Shown here in pieces: positions 1-8,011 of a DNA stretch of 56,994 bases (the first letter of the stretch is position 1; the number at the start of each line of letters is the position of its first letter). The position numbers and the translations under genes are program-made. Source of the stretch: Oscillospiraceae bacterium (GTDB lineage Bacteria > Bacillota > Clostridia > Oscillospirales > Acutalibacteraceae); contig SVON01000008.1 of NCBI GenBank assembly GCA_015066365.1, positions 1-56,994 of the forward strand. Direction: 5' to 3'. The notes under the pieces are model-generated. The model saw nothing but the letters and a program-made list of their open reading frames with translations, did no database searches and had not been told where the DNA came from.

Positions 1-48
1 AGCCTGTCACGCTAGAGGTCGACGGTTCGAGCCCGTTCCGGGTCGCCA
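1..48 (+). tRNA. tRNA-Asp(GUC), 3' part only
   Basis: The window opens inside a tRNA. The anticodon loop CTGTCAC holds GUC, followed by the variable loop, a T arm (GACGGTTCGAGCCCGTT) and an encoded CCA at 46-48. The 5' half lies outside the window. It is followed three bases later by a tRNA-Thr, so both probably belong to one tRNA operon transcribed from upstream. Confidence 0.88.
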
Positions 49-51
49 TTT

Positions 52-127
<76 letters not shown>

Positions 128-129
128 AA

Positions 130-163
130 AAAACTCCTTGTTCTCTTGAACAAGGAGTTTTTT
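130..163. terminator. bidirectional rho-independent terminator
   Basis: Perfect 12-bp stem AACTCCTTGTTC / GAACAAGGAGTT with a TCTT loop. A T-run follows on the plus strand (end of the tRNA unit) and an A-run precedes it, which serves as a T-run for the minus-strand bofA transcript. Confidence 0.9.
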
Positions 164-215
164 CGTTATATTCACTTGCGACGAGTAATATTGCTTTGCG
201 CCAGACAACGCTTTT

Positions 216-401
216 CTATTTCACCATCATATCCAGTAATACCAACAGAATCACACCGGGAAAACCCAGCAGCGTGGCGGTACCGACACACAACCAGCTA
301 AAGCCCAGCGACACCCCGGTAAAGCCGCCCAGCAGATGCACCAACACGAGCCCTCCCCAGCCAGCCTTGGTCGACCGCCAAGCACTTTTCAGCCATCCCA
401 T
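216..401 (-). CDS. bofA: BofA-family pro-sigma-K processing inhibitor-like protein
   Basis: 61-aa membrane protein whose core (VLVHLLGGFTG ... GFPGVILLVLL) matches the BofA family. In Bacillus, BofA holds the SpoIVFB protease inactive in the forespore outer membrane. The start ATG follows the upstream stop codon by three bases and shares its ribosome site, so it is translationally coupled to the DUF2508 gene. The yaaL-bofA order is conserved in Firmicutes, usually after recR, which is not seen here. It is shorter than the roughly 87-aa Bacillus protein but keeps both hydrophobic stretches. Family assignment is from sequence similarity; a role in sporulation of this organism is inferred. Confidence 0.82.
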   Translation of the reverse strand: MGWLKSAWRSTKAGWGGLVLVHLLGGFTGVSLGFSWLCVGTATLLGFPGVILLVLLDMMVK

Positions 402-404
402 CCC

Positions 405-653
405 CTACTCACCCCACAGATGGGCCTTTTCACCGCAGGTGATGCCCTGGCTCCGGGCGGTGCGGAGCAGATACCGATACTGAGCCCGGAGCGACTCCAA
501 TTCGTAAATGCACCCGTCAATAAGGTCCGGGTCGGTCTCCATCGAAAACCGTGCCTGCACCGCATCCATCCGGGCACAAATCTCCCGAATCGCTTCGATC
601 ACCGGATGGGGCGGCGCATCCTCTCTCAGAATTCGTTTACGCAGCGACTGCAT
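405..653 (-). CDS. yaaL: DUF2508 (YaaL-like) protein
   Basis: Small soluble, mostly helical protein. The segment TDPDLIDGCIYELESLRAQYRYLL is the DUF2508 signature, trimmed here to its key residues DPDLID and YELE...RYLL. I start it at the second ATG (82 aa), because AAGAAAGGG lies 8 bases upstream of it. An ATG nine bases earlier (85 aa, to 662) would sit too close to that site. Function is unknown; it is commonly found between recR and bofA in Firmicutes. It is probably cotranscribed with bofA, which begins three bases after its stop. Confidence 0.85.
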   Translation of the reverse strand: MQSLRKRILREDAPPHPVIEAIREICARMDAVQARFSMETDPDLIDGCIYELESLRAQYRYLLRTARSQGITCGEKAHLWGE

Positions 654-727
654 ACCATTCACCCTTTCTTCCCATATCTATGTTCAGTATGGGGTGAATA
701 GTCCTATTGTATACCGCAAGGGAACAA

Positions 728-758
728 AAAAAGACTCCACCGATTGGCGGAGTCTTTT
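728..758 (-). terminator. rho-independent terminator after secG
   Basis: Stem GACTCC...CC / GG.GGAGTC with a GATT loop, flanked by A-runs and T-runs on both sides. On the minus strand it lies 8 bases past the secG stop. Confidence 0.85.
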
Positions 759-765
759 TCTTCAA

Positions 766-1179
766 TTAATGGTTGTGGTCGTGATCGGCCTCGTCCTTCT
801 TATCGGCCTCGTCCTTCTTATCGGCCTCGTCCTTCTTGTCAGACTCGCCCTCGCTCCAATCCAGCTCAACGTCGTTGGTGCTCTCGTTGCTGACGTTCTC
901 GCTCTGAGTGCTCCCCTCAACGGTGGGGTTCTTGATCTGCTCAGCGTAGTAGTTGGTCAACAGCATACCGGCCAACACCAGCGCAAAGAAAGCAACGGCA
1001 ATCACCTTAGTCCACTTGGCCAGCTTCTGGTCCAAGGTCTTGGCAGCGCCCTTATCCAGGAAGGAGTCGGCGGCACCGGAGATGACACCCACGTTGGCCT
1101 GACGACCCTCCTGCAGCAGAACCACGAAGATAATGATCAAAGAAAACAGAATCAAAACGGAACCAATAATATACTCCAT
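766..1179 (-). CDS. secG: preprotein translocase subunit SecG
   Basis: SecG is the small third subunit of the SecYEG protein-export channel. The N-terminus has a first membrane helix (about residues 4-22), the conserved LLQEGRQANVG...GAADSFL motif and a second helix (about 54-76). At 137 aa it is longer than the usual 70-85 aa because of an acidic tail: three perfect copies of DKKDEA followed by DHDHNH. The DNA under the tail is a perfect 18-bp tandem repeat. The ribosome site TTTGGAGG is 8 bases before the ATG. It has its own promoter and terminator, so it is probably monocistronic. What the tail does is unknown. Confidence 0.93.
   Translation of the reverse strand: MEYIIGSVLILFSLIIIFVVLLQEGRQANVGVISGAADSFLDKGAAKTLDQKLAKWTKVIAVAFFALVLAGMLLTNYYAEQIKNPTVEGSTQSENVSNESTNDVELDWSEGESDKKDEADKKDEADKKDEADHDHNH
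785..842. repeat. 18-bp tandem repeat inside secG
   Basis: Three near-identical copies of TCGGCCTCGTCCTTCTTA (plus-strand reading) encode the repeated hexapeptide DKKDEA in the SecG tail. Copy number could vary between strains by replication slippage without changing frame. Confidence 0.85.
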
Positions 1180-1222
1180 TTTATATAACCTCCAAAGACA
1201 TACTTGGTTTGAAATCCAACCT

Positions 1223-1251
1223 ATTCTATCACAAGTGTTTTAGAAATGCAA
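1223..1251 (-). promoter_or_regulatory. secG promoter
   Basis: Minus strand TTGCAT, 17 bp, TAGAAT; sits 44 bases upstream of the secG start. Confidence 0.75.
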
Positions 1252-1338
1252 GTGTTTTTTTAATATATTGGAATAAATCTTTCTATTTTAGAACAAACTA
1301 GCCACAGCAACGGTTATTGAGAGACACGCGTTTGCCGT

Positions 1339-1378
1339 AACCGCTGCCGAAAACCGCTACCGTTCTCGGCAGCGGTTT
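1339..1378 (-). terminator. terminator after parC-like gene
   Basis: Two overlapping hairpins are possible. The one fitting the minus strand is AAACCGCTGCCG / CGGTAGCGGTTT (one G-U pair) ending in TTTT, a few bases past the parC stop. A longer stem (12 bp, 1339-1350 with 1366-1377) competes with it. Confidence 0.6.
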
Positions 1379-1385
1379 TCTATTT

Positions 1386-3632
1386 TTATAGCAACGTCAG
1401 TTGTTCACCGAAATCCTCGGCCTGGGGCATGGCACCCGCCGCCGGTAGGGATTTGGTGCGGTAGCGGCTCTCCTTGGTCAGCGAGCCGGCTACGTAAGGA
1501 GCCACCTCTTTCAGCAGGTGCTTGCCCTTGAGGGTCATCACCTGAACGCCGATGGTATTACGGGTGGACTTGGGCGCAATGGCACCGGTGTGCAGCAGCA
1601 GCCGCCGTCCGGAGGTGGAGGTCAGCAGGAACTCGCTGTCCTGGGGTACGTAATAGGCTGCCACCAAGGGAGACTTGTCGCTGTATGCCGCCAGCAATTT
1701 CCGACGGTTGGTCTTAGTAGCATAAGCGGACATCTCCACCTTAGCCACCTTGCCATTCTCGTAGAAGAAGAGCATATACCCGGTGTACTCAGTCAGCACC
1801 GCCATATAACGGGTGCCCTCTCCCTCGTCGAAGCTGAGCTTCGCCGGAATATAATCGCCCATCACGCTGGCCTTGGTGTCCTTAAAGTCGTTGGCGTGGC
1901 TCTTATAGACGTTGCCCTTATCTCCGAAGAACAAAAGCTCACGGTTGTTGGAGGCCTCCACCGTCTGGACGATGCTATCGCCGTCTTTCAGCTTATGCTC
2001 GCCGCTCATACGCAACGACTGAGGGGTGATTTTTTTGAAATAGCCATCCTTGGTGAAGAAGAAGGTGCAGGGATAGTCGTTAATCTCTTCCTCCGCCTCC
2101 TGCTCCTCTACAATGTCGGTGGCATAAATGAGCTGGGTGCGGCGAGGCTGACCGTATTTCTTGGCTACCGCCTGCAGTTCCTCAATAATGATGCGGCGGA
2201 TGCGTGCCTTGCTCTTAAGAGTATCCTCCAGGTCGGCCACCAGTTTTTCCAATTCCGCCACGTCCGCCAAGCGTTTGATGATGTATTCGCGGTTCAGGTG
2301 ACGCAGCTTGATCTCCGCCACATACTCCGCCTGAATCTGGTCGATGCCGAAACCAATCATTAGGTTGGGCACCACTTCGGCCTCTTCCTCAGTCTCGCGA
2401 ACAATCTCGATGGCCCGGTCAATGTCCAGCAGAATCTTCTCAAGGCCATTCATCAGGTGCAACTTGTCCCGTGCCTTAGTCAGATCGTAATAGGTACGGC
2501 GGCGGACGCACTCCATACGGAAGGCAATCCACTCGTCTAACAGGCCACGCACGCCCATCACCATCGGCACGCCGCCCACCAGGACGTTGAAATTACAGCC
2601 GAAGGAATCCTCCAGCGGCGTAGAGGCAAACAGCTTATTCATCAGCTTGTCTGGGTCAGTGCCGCGCTTGAGGTCGATGGTGATCTTCAGACCACTCAAG
2701 TCGGTTTCGTTACGGATGTCGTTGATCTCCTTCACCTTACCGGCCTTGACCAGGTCGGTGACCTTGGCGATGATCGCCTCGATGCTGGTGGTGTAGGGAA
2801 TCTCGGTCACGTCAATGCAGTTGTTAGGTTTATCGTAGGTATACACCGAGCGCACCTTGACGCTGCCGCGACCAGTGTCGTAGATCTTCTCCAAATCCTC
2901 CCGCTTGTAAATCAACTGACCGCCTCCGGGGAAATCCGGGGCTTTTAGGGTGGAGAGGATGTCGTGGTCCGGATCTTTCAGCAGGGCCACGGTGGTCTCG
3001 CACACCTCTTCCAGGTTAAAGGAGCAGATGTTGCTGGCCATACCGACCGCAATACCCAGGTTATTATTCACCAAAATAGTGGGGAATGTCACCGGGAACA
3101 GCAGCGGCTCTTTCAGCGTGGCGTCAAAGTTGTCTACAAAGTCCACAGCATCCTTGTCTATGTCGGCAAACAGTTCCGCCGCGATGGGTGCCAGTTTGGC
3201 TTCGGTGTAACGAGAGGCGGCGCACTCCATATCCGTGGAATACGCCTTACCAAAGTTACCCTTAGACTCCACAAAAGGATGCAGCAATGCCTCGTTACCG
3301 CGGGACAGACGCACCATGGTATCGTAGTTGGCGGCGTCACCGTGGGGATTCAGCTTCATCGTCTCGCCGGCGATACGGGCCGATTTGATCAGGCCGCCCT
3401 TCAGCAAGCCCATCGTGTACATGGTGTACAGCACCTTACGGTGAGAAGGCTTAAATCCGTCAATCTCCGGGATGGCACGGGACATAATCACGCTCATGGC
3501 GTAGGGCATATAGTTTTCTCGCAGGGTGTCGGTGATGAGCTGCTGCTCCACCTCACCAGAGCCAATAATATGCGCGTTCTGAGGGATGCCTTTCGTGGGC
3601 TTTACAGCCTCTTTTTTGGTTTTTCTTGCCAT
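1386..3632 (-). CDS. parC: topoisomerase IV-like subunit A (GyrA/ParC family)
   Basis: DNA breakage-reunion subunit of a type IIA topoisomerase, 748 aa. The winged-helix and tower regions are intact, with the catalytic tyrosine in AASRYTEAK at residue 142. The C-terminal beta-pinwheel (about 505-720) lacks the GyrA box (QRRGGKG type), so I read it as topoisomerase IV-like rather than gyrase. At the quinolone-pocket position where E. coli GyrA has Ser83 (HGDS), this protein has HGDAANYD. It starts at an ATG with AAGGAGG 9 bases upstream, 13 bases after the parE-like stop, and is cotranscribed with it. True gyrA/gyrB would be expected elsewhere in the genome. Confidence 0.85.
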   Translation of the reverse strand: MARKTKKEAVKPTKGIPQNAHIIGSGEVEQQLITDTLRENYMPYAMSVIMSRAIPEIDGFKPSHRKVLYTMYTMGLLKGGLIKSARIAGETMKLNPHGDAANYDTMVRLSRGNEALLHPFVESKGNFGKAYSTDMECAASRYTEAKLAPIAAELFADIDKDAVDFVDNFDATLKEPLLFPVTFPTILVNNNLGIAVGMASNICSFNLEEVCETTVALLKDPDHDILSTLKAPDFPGGGQLIYKREDLEKIYDTGRGSVKVRSVYTYDKPNNCIDVTEIPYTTSIEAIIAKVTDLVKAGKVKEINDIRNETDLSGLKITIDLKRGTDPDKLMNKLFASTPLEDSFGCNFNVLVGGVPMVMGVRGLLDEWIAFRMECVRRRTYYDLTKARDKLHLMNGLEKILLDIDRAIEIVRETEEEAEVVPNLMIGFGIDQIQAEYVAEIKLRHLNREYIIKRLADVAELEKLVADLEDTLKSKARIRRIIIEELQAVAKKYGQPRRTQLIYATDIVEEQEAEEEINDYPCTFFFTKDGYFKKITPQSLRMSGEHKLKDGDSIVQTVEASNNRELLFFGDKGNVYKSHANDFKDTKASVMGDYIPAKLSFDEGEGTRYMAVLTEYTGYMLFFYENGKVAKVEMSAYATKTNRRKLLAAYSDKSPLVAAYYVPQDSEFLLTSTSGRRLLLHTGAIAPKSTRNTIGVQVMTLKGKHLLKEVAPYVAGSLTKESRYRTKSLPAAGAMPQAEDFGEQLTLL

Positions 3633-3645
3633 TTAGCCCACCTCC

Positions 3646-5613
3646 TTATGCTAGATCCAACATATCCAGGTACTCAGCGCCCCGCTCAGCGATGATACGC
3701 TTACGGCCATCTAGGTCATCGCCCAGCAACACGTCAAAGGTGTGGGCAGTCTCCTCTACATCGGTGGGATTGACTTTAACCAAGCGGCGGGTATCGGGAT
3801 GCATCGTGGTCAGAGACATCATCTCCGGCTCGTTTTCACCAAGTCCCTTAGAGCGCTGAATAATGTACTTCTGACCGTCAATCTCTTCCAAAATCTTGGC
3901 CTTTTCGCTCTCGTTATAAGCAAAATAGGTGTCGGTTTTGGTGTTGATTTCGTACAGCGGGGTTTCGGCGATGTAGACGTATCCTTTTTCAATAAGGGTC
4001 GGGGTCAAACGGTACAGCATCGCCAAAATCAAGGTGCGGATCTGGAAGCCATCCACGTCCGCATCGGTACAGATGATGATCTTATTAAAACGCAGAGCGT
4101 TCAAGTCAAAGGTAGCCAAATTCTTGTTCGATTTAGAGCGCACCTCAACGCCGCAGCCCAAGATCTTCAGCAGATTAACGATGATCTCACTCTTAAAAAT
4201 CTTATCAAACTCTGCTTTTAGGCAGTTGAGGATCTTACCGCGGACGGGAATGACCGCCTGAAACTCGGAGTCACGAGCCTGCACCACAGCGCCCATAGCG
4301 GATTTTCCCTCCACGATGAACAGTTCACGGCGGGATACGTCGCGGCTACGGCAATCCACAAAGCCGGGAACCCGGGAAGCCAGATCGTTGCCGGTCTGCA
4401 GGGTCTTTTTCAGATTCAGACGGGTGGTTTCTGCCTTTTCGCGGCTGCGCTTATTGATCAGCACCTGTTCGCACAGCTTGTCCGCATCCATCTTATTCTC
4501 AATGAAGTAAACCTCCAGGTTGTGCCGCAGAAACTCGGTCATCGCCTCTTGGATAAACTTATTGTTGATGGCTTTTTTGGTCTGGTTCTCGTAGGAAGTT
4601 TGGGTGGAGAACGAAGAAGAAACCAATACCAAGCAATCCTGCACGTCCTGGAAGGTGATCTTAGACTCGTTCTTCAAGTACTTGCCGTTCTTCTTCAAAT
4701 AGGCGTCGATCTGAGAAACAAAAGCGCTTTTGACCGCCTTATCGGGGCTGCCGCCGTGCTCCAGCCAGCTGGAGTTGTGGTAATATTCCAATAAATTGGT
4801 CTTGTTGGACACACACATAGCCACGTTGAGCTTTACTTTGTATTCCGGCTTATCCTCACGGTCGCGACCCACGCGCTCCGCCGACCAGGACTGAACGGCG
4901 GTCAGCGCCTTTTCATCAGATACCTCTTTCACATAATCGGCGATACCGTTCTCATACACGTAATCGGTGGTGTTGAAACTGCGACCCTCCTGATTCTTGA
5001 ACTGGAACAGGATGCCGGGGTTGACGATAGCCTGACGGCGCAGTACGTCGTCAAAATACTCGATGGGAGCGTTGATCTCGGTAAACACCTGGATATCCGG
5101 CTTAAAGCGAATCTTGGTGCCGGTGTCCTTTTTGGCATAGGGCTCTTTTTTTAGACCGCCCACATTCTCACCGTGCTCAAAGTGGAGCGTATACACAAAG
5201 CCGTCCCGCTTAACCTCCACGTCCATATACTCAGAGGCGTACTGGGTGGCACAAGCGCCCAGGCCATTAAGACCGAGCGTGTAGTCGTCGGTGTCGTATT
5301 TACCGCCGGCGTAAAGCTCGCAGAAGATAAGTTCCCAGTTAAAGCGGTCTTCCTTTTGGTTATAGTCCACGGGGATGCCGCGACCAAAATCCTGCACCTC
5401 GATGGAGTGATCCTCGTAGCGCGTGATCAAAATCTTACTGCCATAGCCGGCGCGGGCCTCGTCCACCGAGTTGGACAGTATTTCAAAAATGGCGTGCTGA
5501 CAGCCCTCCAGGCCGTCGGAGCCGAACATAACGCCGGGGCGCTTTCGTACACGGTCGGCACCTTTCAGTGCGGTGATGCTTTCGTTGCCGTAGACCGTTT
5601 TCTTGGTCGCCAT
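3646..5613 (-). CDS. parE: topoisomerase IV-like subunit B (GyrB/ParE family)
   Basis: ATPase subunit partnering the adjacent ParC-like protein. The GHKL ATPase fold shows EILSNSVDEA (Mg-binding Asn), DFGRGIP and GLNGLGA. The Toprim domain shows VEGKSAMGAV (usually EGDSAGGSA), PVRGKILN and the acidic DADVDG, followed by QRSKGLGE. The catalytic Glu and DxD acidic residues are kept, although the first Toprim motif is unusual. I start at 5613 (655 aa): AAGGAGGG lies 7 bases before this ATG, while an upstream in-frame ATG (5631) overlaps no good site. It is first gene of a two-gene operon behind its own promoter. Confidence 0.85.
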   Translation of the reverse strand: MATKKTVYGNESITALKGADRVRKRPGVMFGSDGLEGCQHAIFEILSNSVDEARAGYGSKILITRYEDHSIEVQDFGRGIPVDYNQKEDRFNWELIFCELYAGGKYDTDDYTLGLNGLGACATQYASEYMDVEVKRDGFVYTLHFEHGENVGGLKKEPYAKKDTGTKIRFKPDIQVFTEINAPIEYFDDVLRRQAIVNPGILFQFKNQEGRSFNTTDYVYENGIADYVKEVSDEKALTAVQSWSAERVGRDREDKPEYKVKLNVAMCVSNKTNLLEYYHNSSWLEHGGSPDKAVKSAFVSQIDAYLKKNGKYLKNESKITFQDVQDCLVLVSSSFSTQTSYENQTKKAINNKFIQEAMTEFLRHNLEVYFIENKMDADKLCEQVLINKRSREKAETTRLNLKKTLQTGNDLASRVPGFVDCRSRDVSRRELFIVEGKSAMGAVVQARDSEFQAVIPVRGKILNCLKAEFDKIFKSEIIVNLLKILGCGVEVRSKSNKNLATFDLNALRFNKIIICTDADVDGFQIRTLILAMLYRLTPTLIEKGYVYIAETPLYEINTKTDTYFAYNESEKAKILEEIDGQKYIIQRSKGLGENEPEMMSLTTMHPDTRRLVKVNPTDVEETAHTFDVLLGDDLDGRKRIIAERGAEYLDMLDLA

Positions 5614-5656
5614 AAGAAAGCCCTCCTTCATTCAACATACTGTATTTCAACTATGT

Positions 5657-5686
5657 ATTGTAACCTATATATTGGGGTTCTGTCAA
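5657..5686 (-). promoter_or_regulatory. parE-parC promoter
   Basis: Minus strand TTGACA, 18 bp, TACAAT. It lies back to back with the promoter of the divergent corC-like gene. Confidence 0.75.
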
Positions 5687-5739
5687 GAGAACATTTTCTA
5701 CATTGGGAAGAGCAAAACAGAGCAAATAGGCAAAATAGG

Positions 5740-5768
5740 TTGACAGAAACCGGAATAACCGCTATTAT
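5740..5768 (+). promoter_or_regulatory. corC-like gene promoter
   Basis: TTGACA, 17 bp, TATTAT, followed by ribosome site AGAAAGAGG 10 bases before the ATG at 5804. Confidence 0.82.
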
Positions 5769-5803
5769 ATATCGTAATAAATCAAGAAAGAGGTAGCATT
5801 CTA

Positions 5804-7153
5804 ATGGACCCTGACCCTGCCAGTATGATTCTGTTCGCCAGCCTATCCACCCTGCTGCTGTTGTTTGTCAACATCCTACTCCACCTTGGTGAAGAGGCGT
5901 TTGCCGCTGTGGGCGAGACCCGCATCCGCGAACTGGAAGAGGACGGCAACCAAAAAGCCGCCAAAATCCGCAAACTCACCGAAAAAGAACGGCGTTTTAC
6001 CTCACGGATCCGTATGGGCACCCTGCTGTGCGGCGCCGGAGCATCTCTCCTGTTGACCCTCCCCCTCTACCAAGCTCTTTCCGCTTGGTTGGCGGGATCG
6101 TTCGGTGTAATGCCAAACACCTTTACAGATGTATTAGCCTGCTTTTTGATGGTGTTGCTGACGGTGATCCTGTTCCACGCGCTGGGGTGTTCTCTGCCCC
6201 GCCGGTTGGTGCACCGTAACCCGGAAAACACCGCTTTGCGTTTGGTGGATTTATTCGGATTTTTCTACGCGCTGCTCTCTCCCCTCTATTTTGTCTGCCG
6301 TCTCCTTACCTGGCCCATTGTCAAGATCGCCGGTATGGACCCCAGCGAAGACCCCGATGTGGTCACCGAAGACGACATCATCGAACTGATCGAGGACGTC
6401 GAGGAAAGCGGTGCTTTAGAAGAATCCCAAAAGGATATGCTGAACAATATTTTTGAATTTGACGACATCACAGCCGGTGAGATCATGACCCCCCGCACCG
6501 ACGTGATCGCCATTGAGGTCAACGAGCCCTTATCGGCAGCGGTGGAACAGGCTATTGATAACGGTTATTCCCGTCTGCCGGTGTACGAAGAGGACATTGA
6601 CAACGTAGTCGGTATTCTCTACATCAAGGATCTGCTTCCCTACGTGGGACGGGCTCTCCCCAAAGGGGTGACCATCCGCATTCTGCTCCGGGAAACGTAT
6701 TTTGTGCCGGATACCAAGAAATGCGACGAACTGTTTGAAGAAATGAATGAAAAGCACCTGCAGATGTCCATTGTGGTGGACGAATACGGCGGTGTGGCCG
6801 GCATCGTCACCATCGAGGATCTGTTGGAATCCATTGTGGGCAATATGCAGGACGAATTCGACCACGAAGAGGAAGAGATCACCCAGTTGGACGAAGACTC
6901 CTTTGAGGTGGACGGCACCCTCAGCATCGACGAGTTGGGCGAGCTGTTAGAACGGGACTTCCCGGAGGGTGACTACGACACCGTGGCCGGCTTTCTGCTG
7001 GATCTGCTGGGTCACATCCCGGAGGAAGAGGAAGAAACGGTCATCGAGTACGAAGACCTGACCTTTACCATTCAAGAGATGGAGGAGCATCGCATTGAGC
7101 AGGTGCTGATCTGCCGTAGCCCCATCGACGAAACCTCGGATGAGGAAGAATAA
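5804..7153 (+). CDS. HlyC/CorC (CNNM/CorB-type) membrane protein with CBS pair
   Basis: 449-aa member of the hemolysin-C/CorB family, associated with magnesium or cobalt efflux. A DUF21/CNNM transmembrane domain spans about residues 1-190, with hydrophobic helices near 8-28, 75-95, 105-135 and 150-175. A CBS pair follows (about 215-335, beginning GEIMTPRTDV and containing VVDEYGGVAGIVTIEDLLE), then a CorC/HlyC C-terminal domain (about 350-435) and an acidic tail. It is monocistronic, with a consensus promoter and a strong terminator. Substrate is not shown by the sequence; 'hemolysin' is a historical family label. Confidence 0.9.
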   Translation: MDPDPASMILFASLSTLLLLFVNILLHLGEEAFAAVGETRIRELEEDGNQKAAKIRKLTEKERRFTSRIRMGTLLCGAGASLLLTLPLYQALSAWLAGSFGVMPNTFTDVLACFLMVLLTVILFHALGCSLPRRLVHRNPENTALRLVDLFGFFYALLSPLYFVCRLLTWPIVKIAGMDPSEDPDVVTEDDIIELIEDVEESGALEESQKDMLNNIFEFDDITAGEIMTPRTDVIAIEVNEPLSAAVEQAIDNGYSRLPVYEEDIDNVVGILYIKDLLPYVGRALPKGVTIRILLRETYFVPDTKKCDELFEEMNEKHLQMSIVVDEYGGVAGIVTIEDLLESIVGNMQDEFDHEEEEITQLDEDSFEVDGTLSIDELGELLERDFPEGDYDTVAGFLLDLLGHIPEEEEETVIEYEDLTFTIQEMEEHRIEQVLICRSPIDETSDEEE

Positions 7154-7155
7154 GC

Positions 7156-7186
7156 AAAACGCCGCCGGTTGTCCGGCGGCGTTTTT
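7156..7186 (+). terminator. terminator after corC-like gene
   Basis: 13-bp stem AAAACGCCGCCGG / CCGGCGGCGTTTT with a TTGT loop and T-tract. It ends only 19 bases before the queH start, so queH needs readthrough or a promoter hidden in this stretch. Confidence 0.9.
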
Positions 7187-7204
7187 AAGGAAAGGAGACA
7201 CACA

Positions 7205-7840
7205 ATGGCTATGAATTATCAACTCCTATTGGACCGGGAGCTGGAACGCATCACCAAAGATAACCGCAGCCCCCGGCTGCTGCTCCACGCCTGCTGTGCC
7301 CCCTGCTCCAGCTACGTGCTGGAATACCTGAGCCGGTATTTTGAGATCACCGTGCTGTTTTATAACCCTAACATCTCTCCTGCCGCTGAATTCACCCTGC
7401 GGGCTGAAGAACTGACCAGACTGATCGGCGAGATGCCGCTGGACCACCCGGTGAACTGCGTGGTGGGACGGTATGACCCGGCGGAGTTTGCCGCCATCGC
7501 CAAGGGCCACGAGCAGGACCGTGAGGGTGGCGAGCGGTGCACCGCCTGCTTCCGTCTGCGGCTGGAAGAAAGCGCCAAGTACGCTAAAGAGAAGGGGTAC
7601 GACTACTTCACCACCACCCTCTCCATCAGCCCACTGAAGGATGCAGAGCGGCTTAACCGCATTGGCGGTGAATTGGCCGAATCCTACGGTGTCCCCTATC
7701 TTTTCTCGGATTTCAAAAAGCGCGAGGGATATAAACGGTCGATCCAGCTGTCGGCAGAGTATGGGCTGTACCGGCAGGATTACTGCGGCTGTGCCTATTC
7801 CAAGCGGGAGGCGGAAAGCCGCAAGAGAGAACAAAAATAA
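7205..7840 (+). CDS. queH: epoxyqueuosine reductase QueH
   Basis: 211-aa QueH (former DUF208), which reduces epoxyqueuosine to queuosine in the wobble position of tRNAs for Asp, Asn, His and Tyr. Cysteine motifs typical of the iron-sulfur/diiron QueH enzyme are present: HACCAPCSSY (Cys30, 31, 34), RCTACF and DYCGCAYS. I start at the ATG at 7205, with AAAGGAG 8 bases upstream; longer in-frame readings run into the preceding terminator. No promoter is apparent between that terminator and the gene. The non-homologous QueG is not seen in the window. Confidence 0.92.
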   Translation: MAMNYQLLLDRELERITKDNRSPRLLLHACCAPCSSYVLEYLSRYFEITVLFYNPNISPAAEFTLRAEELTRLIGEMPLDHPVNCVVGRYDPAEFAAIAKGHEQDREGGERCTACFRLRLEESAKYAKEKGYDYFTTTLSISPLKDAERLNRIGGELAESYGVPYLFSDFKKREGYKRSIQLSAEYGLYRQDYCGCAYSKREAESRKREQK

Positions 7841-7844
7841 TGGG

Positions 7845-7873
7845 TTGCATTTAGAAACCAAGTGTGGTATACT
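7845..7873 (+). promoter_or_regulatory. tRNA-Leu promoter
   Basis: TTGCAT, 17 bp, TATACT; the -35 box starts four bases after the queH stop and the tRNA begins about 13 bases after the likely transcription start. Confidence 0.82.
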
Positions 7874-7892
7874 GCGGAATGCAACCACATCT

Positions 7893-7974
7893 GCAGGCGT
7901 GGTGGAATGGCAGACACGCTGGTCTTAGGAGCCAGTGCTTACGCGTGCGGGTTCAAGTCCCGCCGCCTGCACCA
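7893..7974 (+). tRNA. tRNA-Leu(UAG)
   Basis: 82-nt class II tRNA: acceptor GCAGGCG / CGCCTGC, anticodon loop TCTTAGG with UAG, a long variable arm (TGCTTACGCGTG), T arm GCGGGTTCAAGTCCCGC and an encoded CCA. A terminator follows at once, and then three tandem 157-bp repeats that contain copies of its T arm. Confidence 0.95.
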
Positions 7975-7976
7975 AG

Positions 7977-8011
7977 AAAAGGGAGTAGCCTTTCGGCTAC
8001 TCCCTTTTCTT
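7977..8011 (+). terminator. tRNA-Leu terminator
   Basis: 14-bp stem AAAAGGGAGTAGCC / GGCTACTCCCTTTT with a TTTC loop. Its 3' half is repeated in each downstream 157-bp unit, where the 5' half is missing. Confidence 0.92.

Noticed and set aside
508-1188. 226-codon frame opposite secG
   Set aside because: It is the complement of secG; no ribosome site or family similarity.
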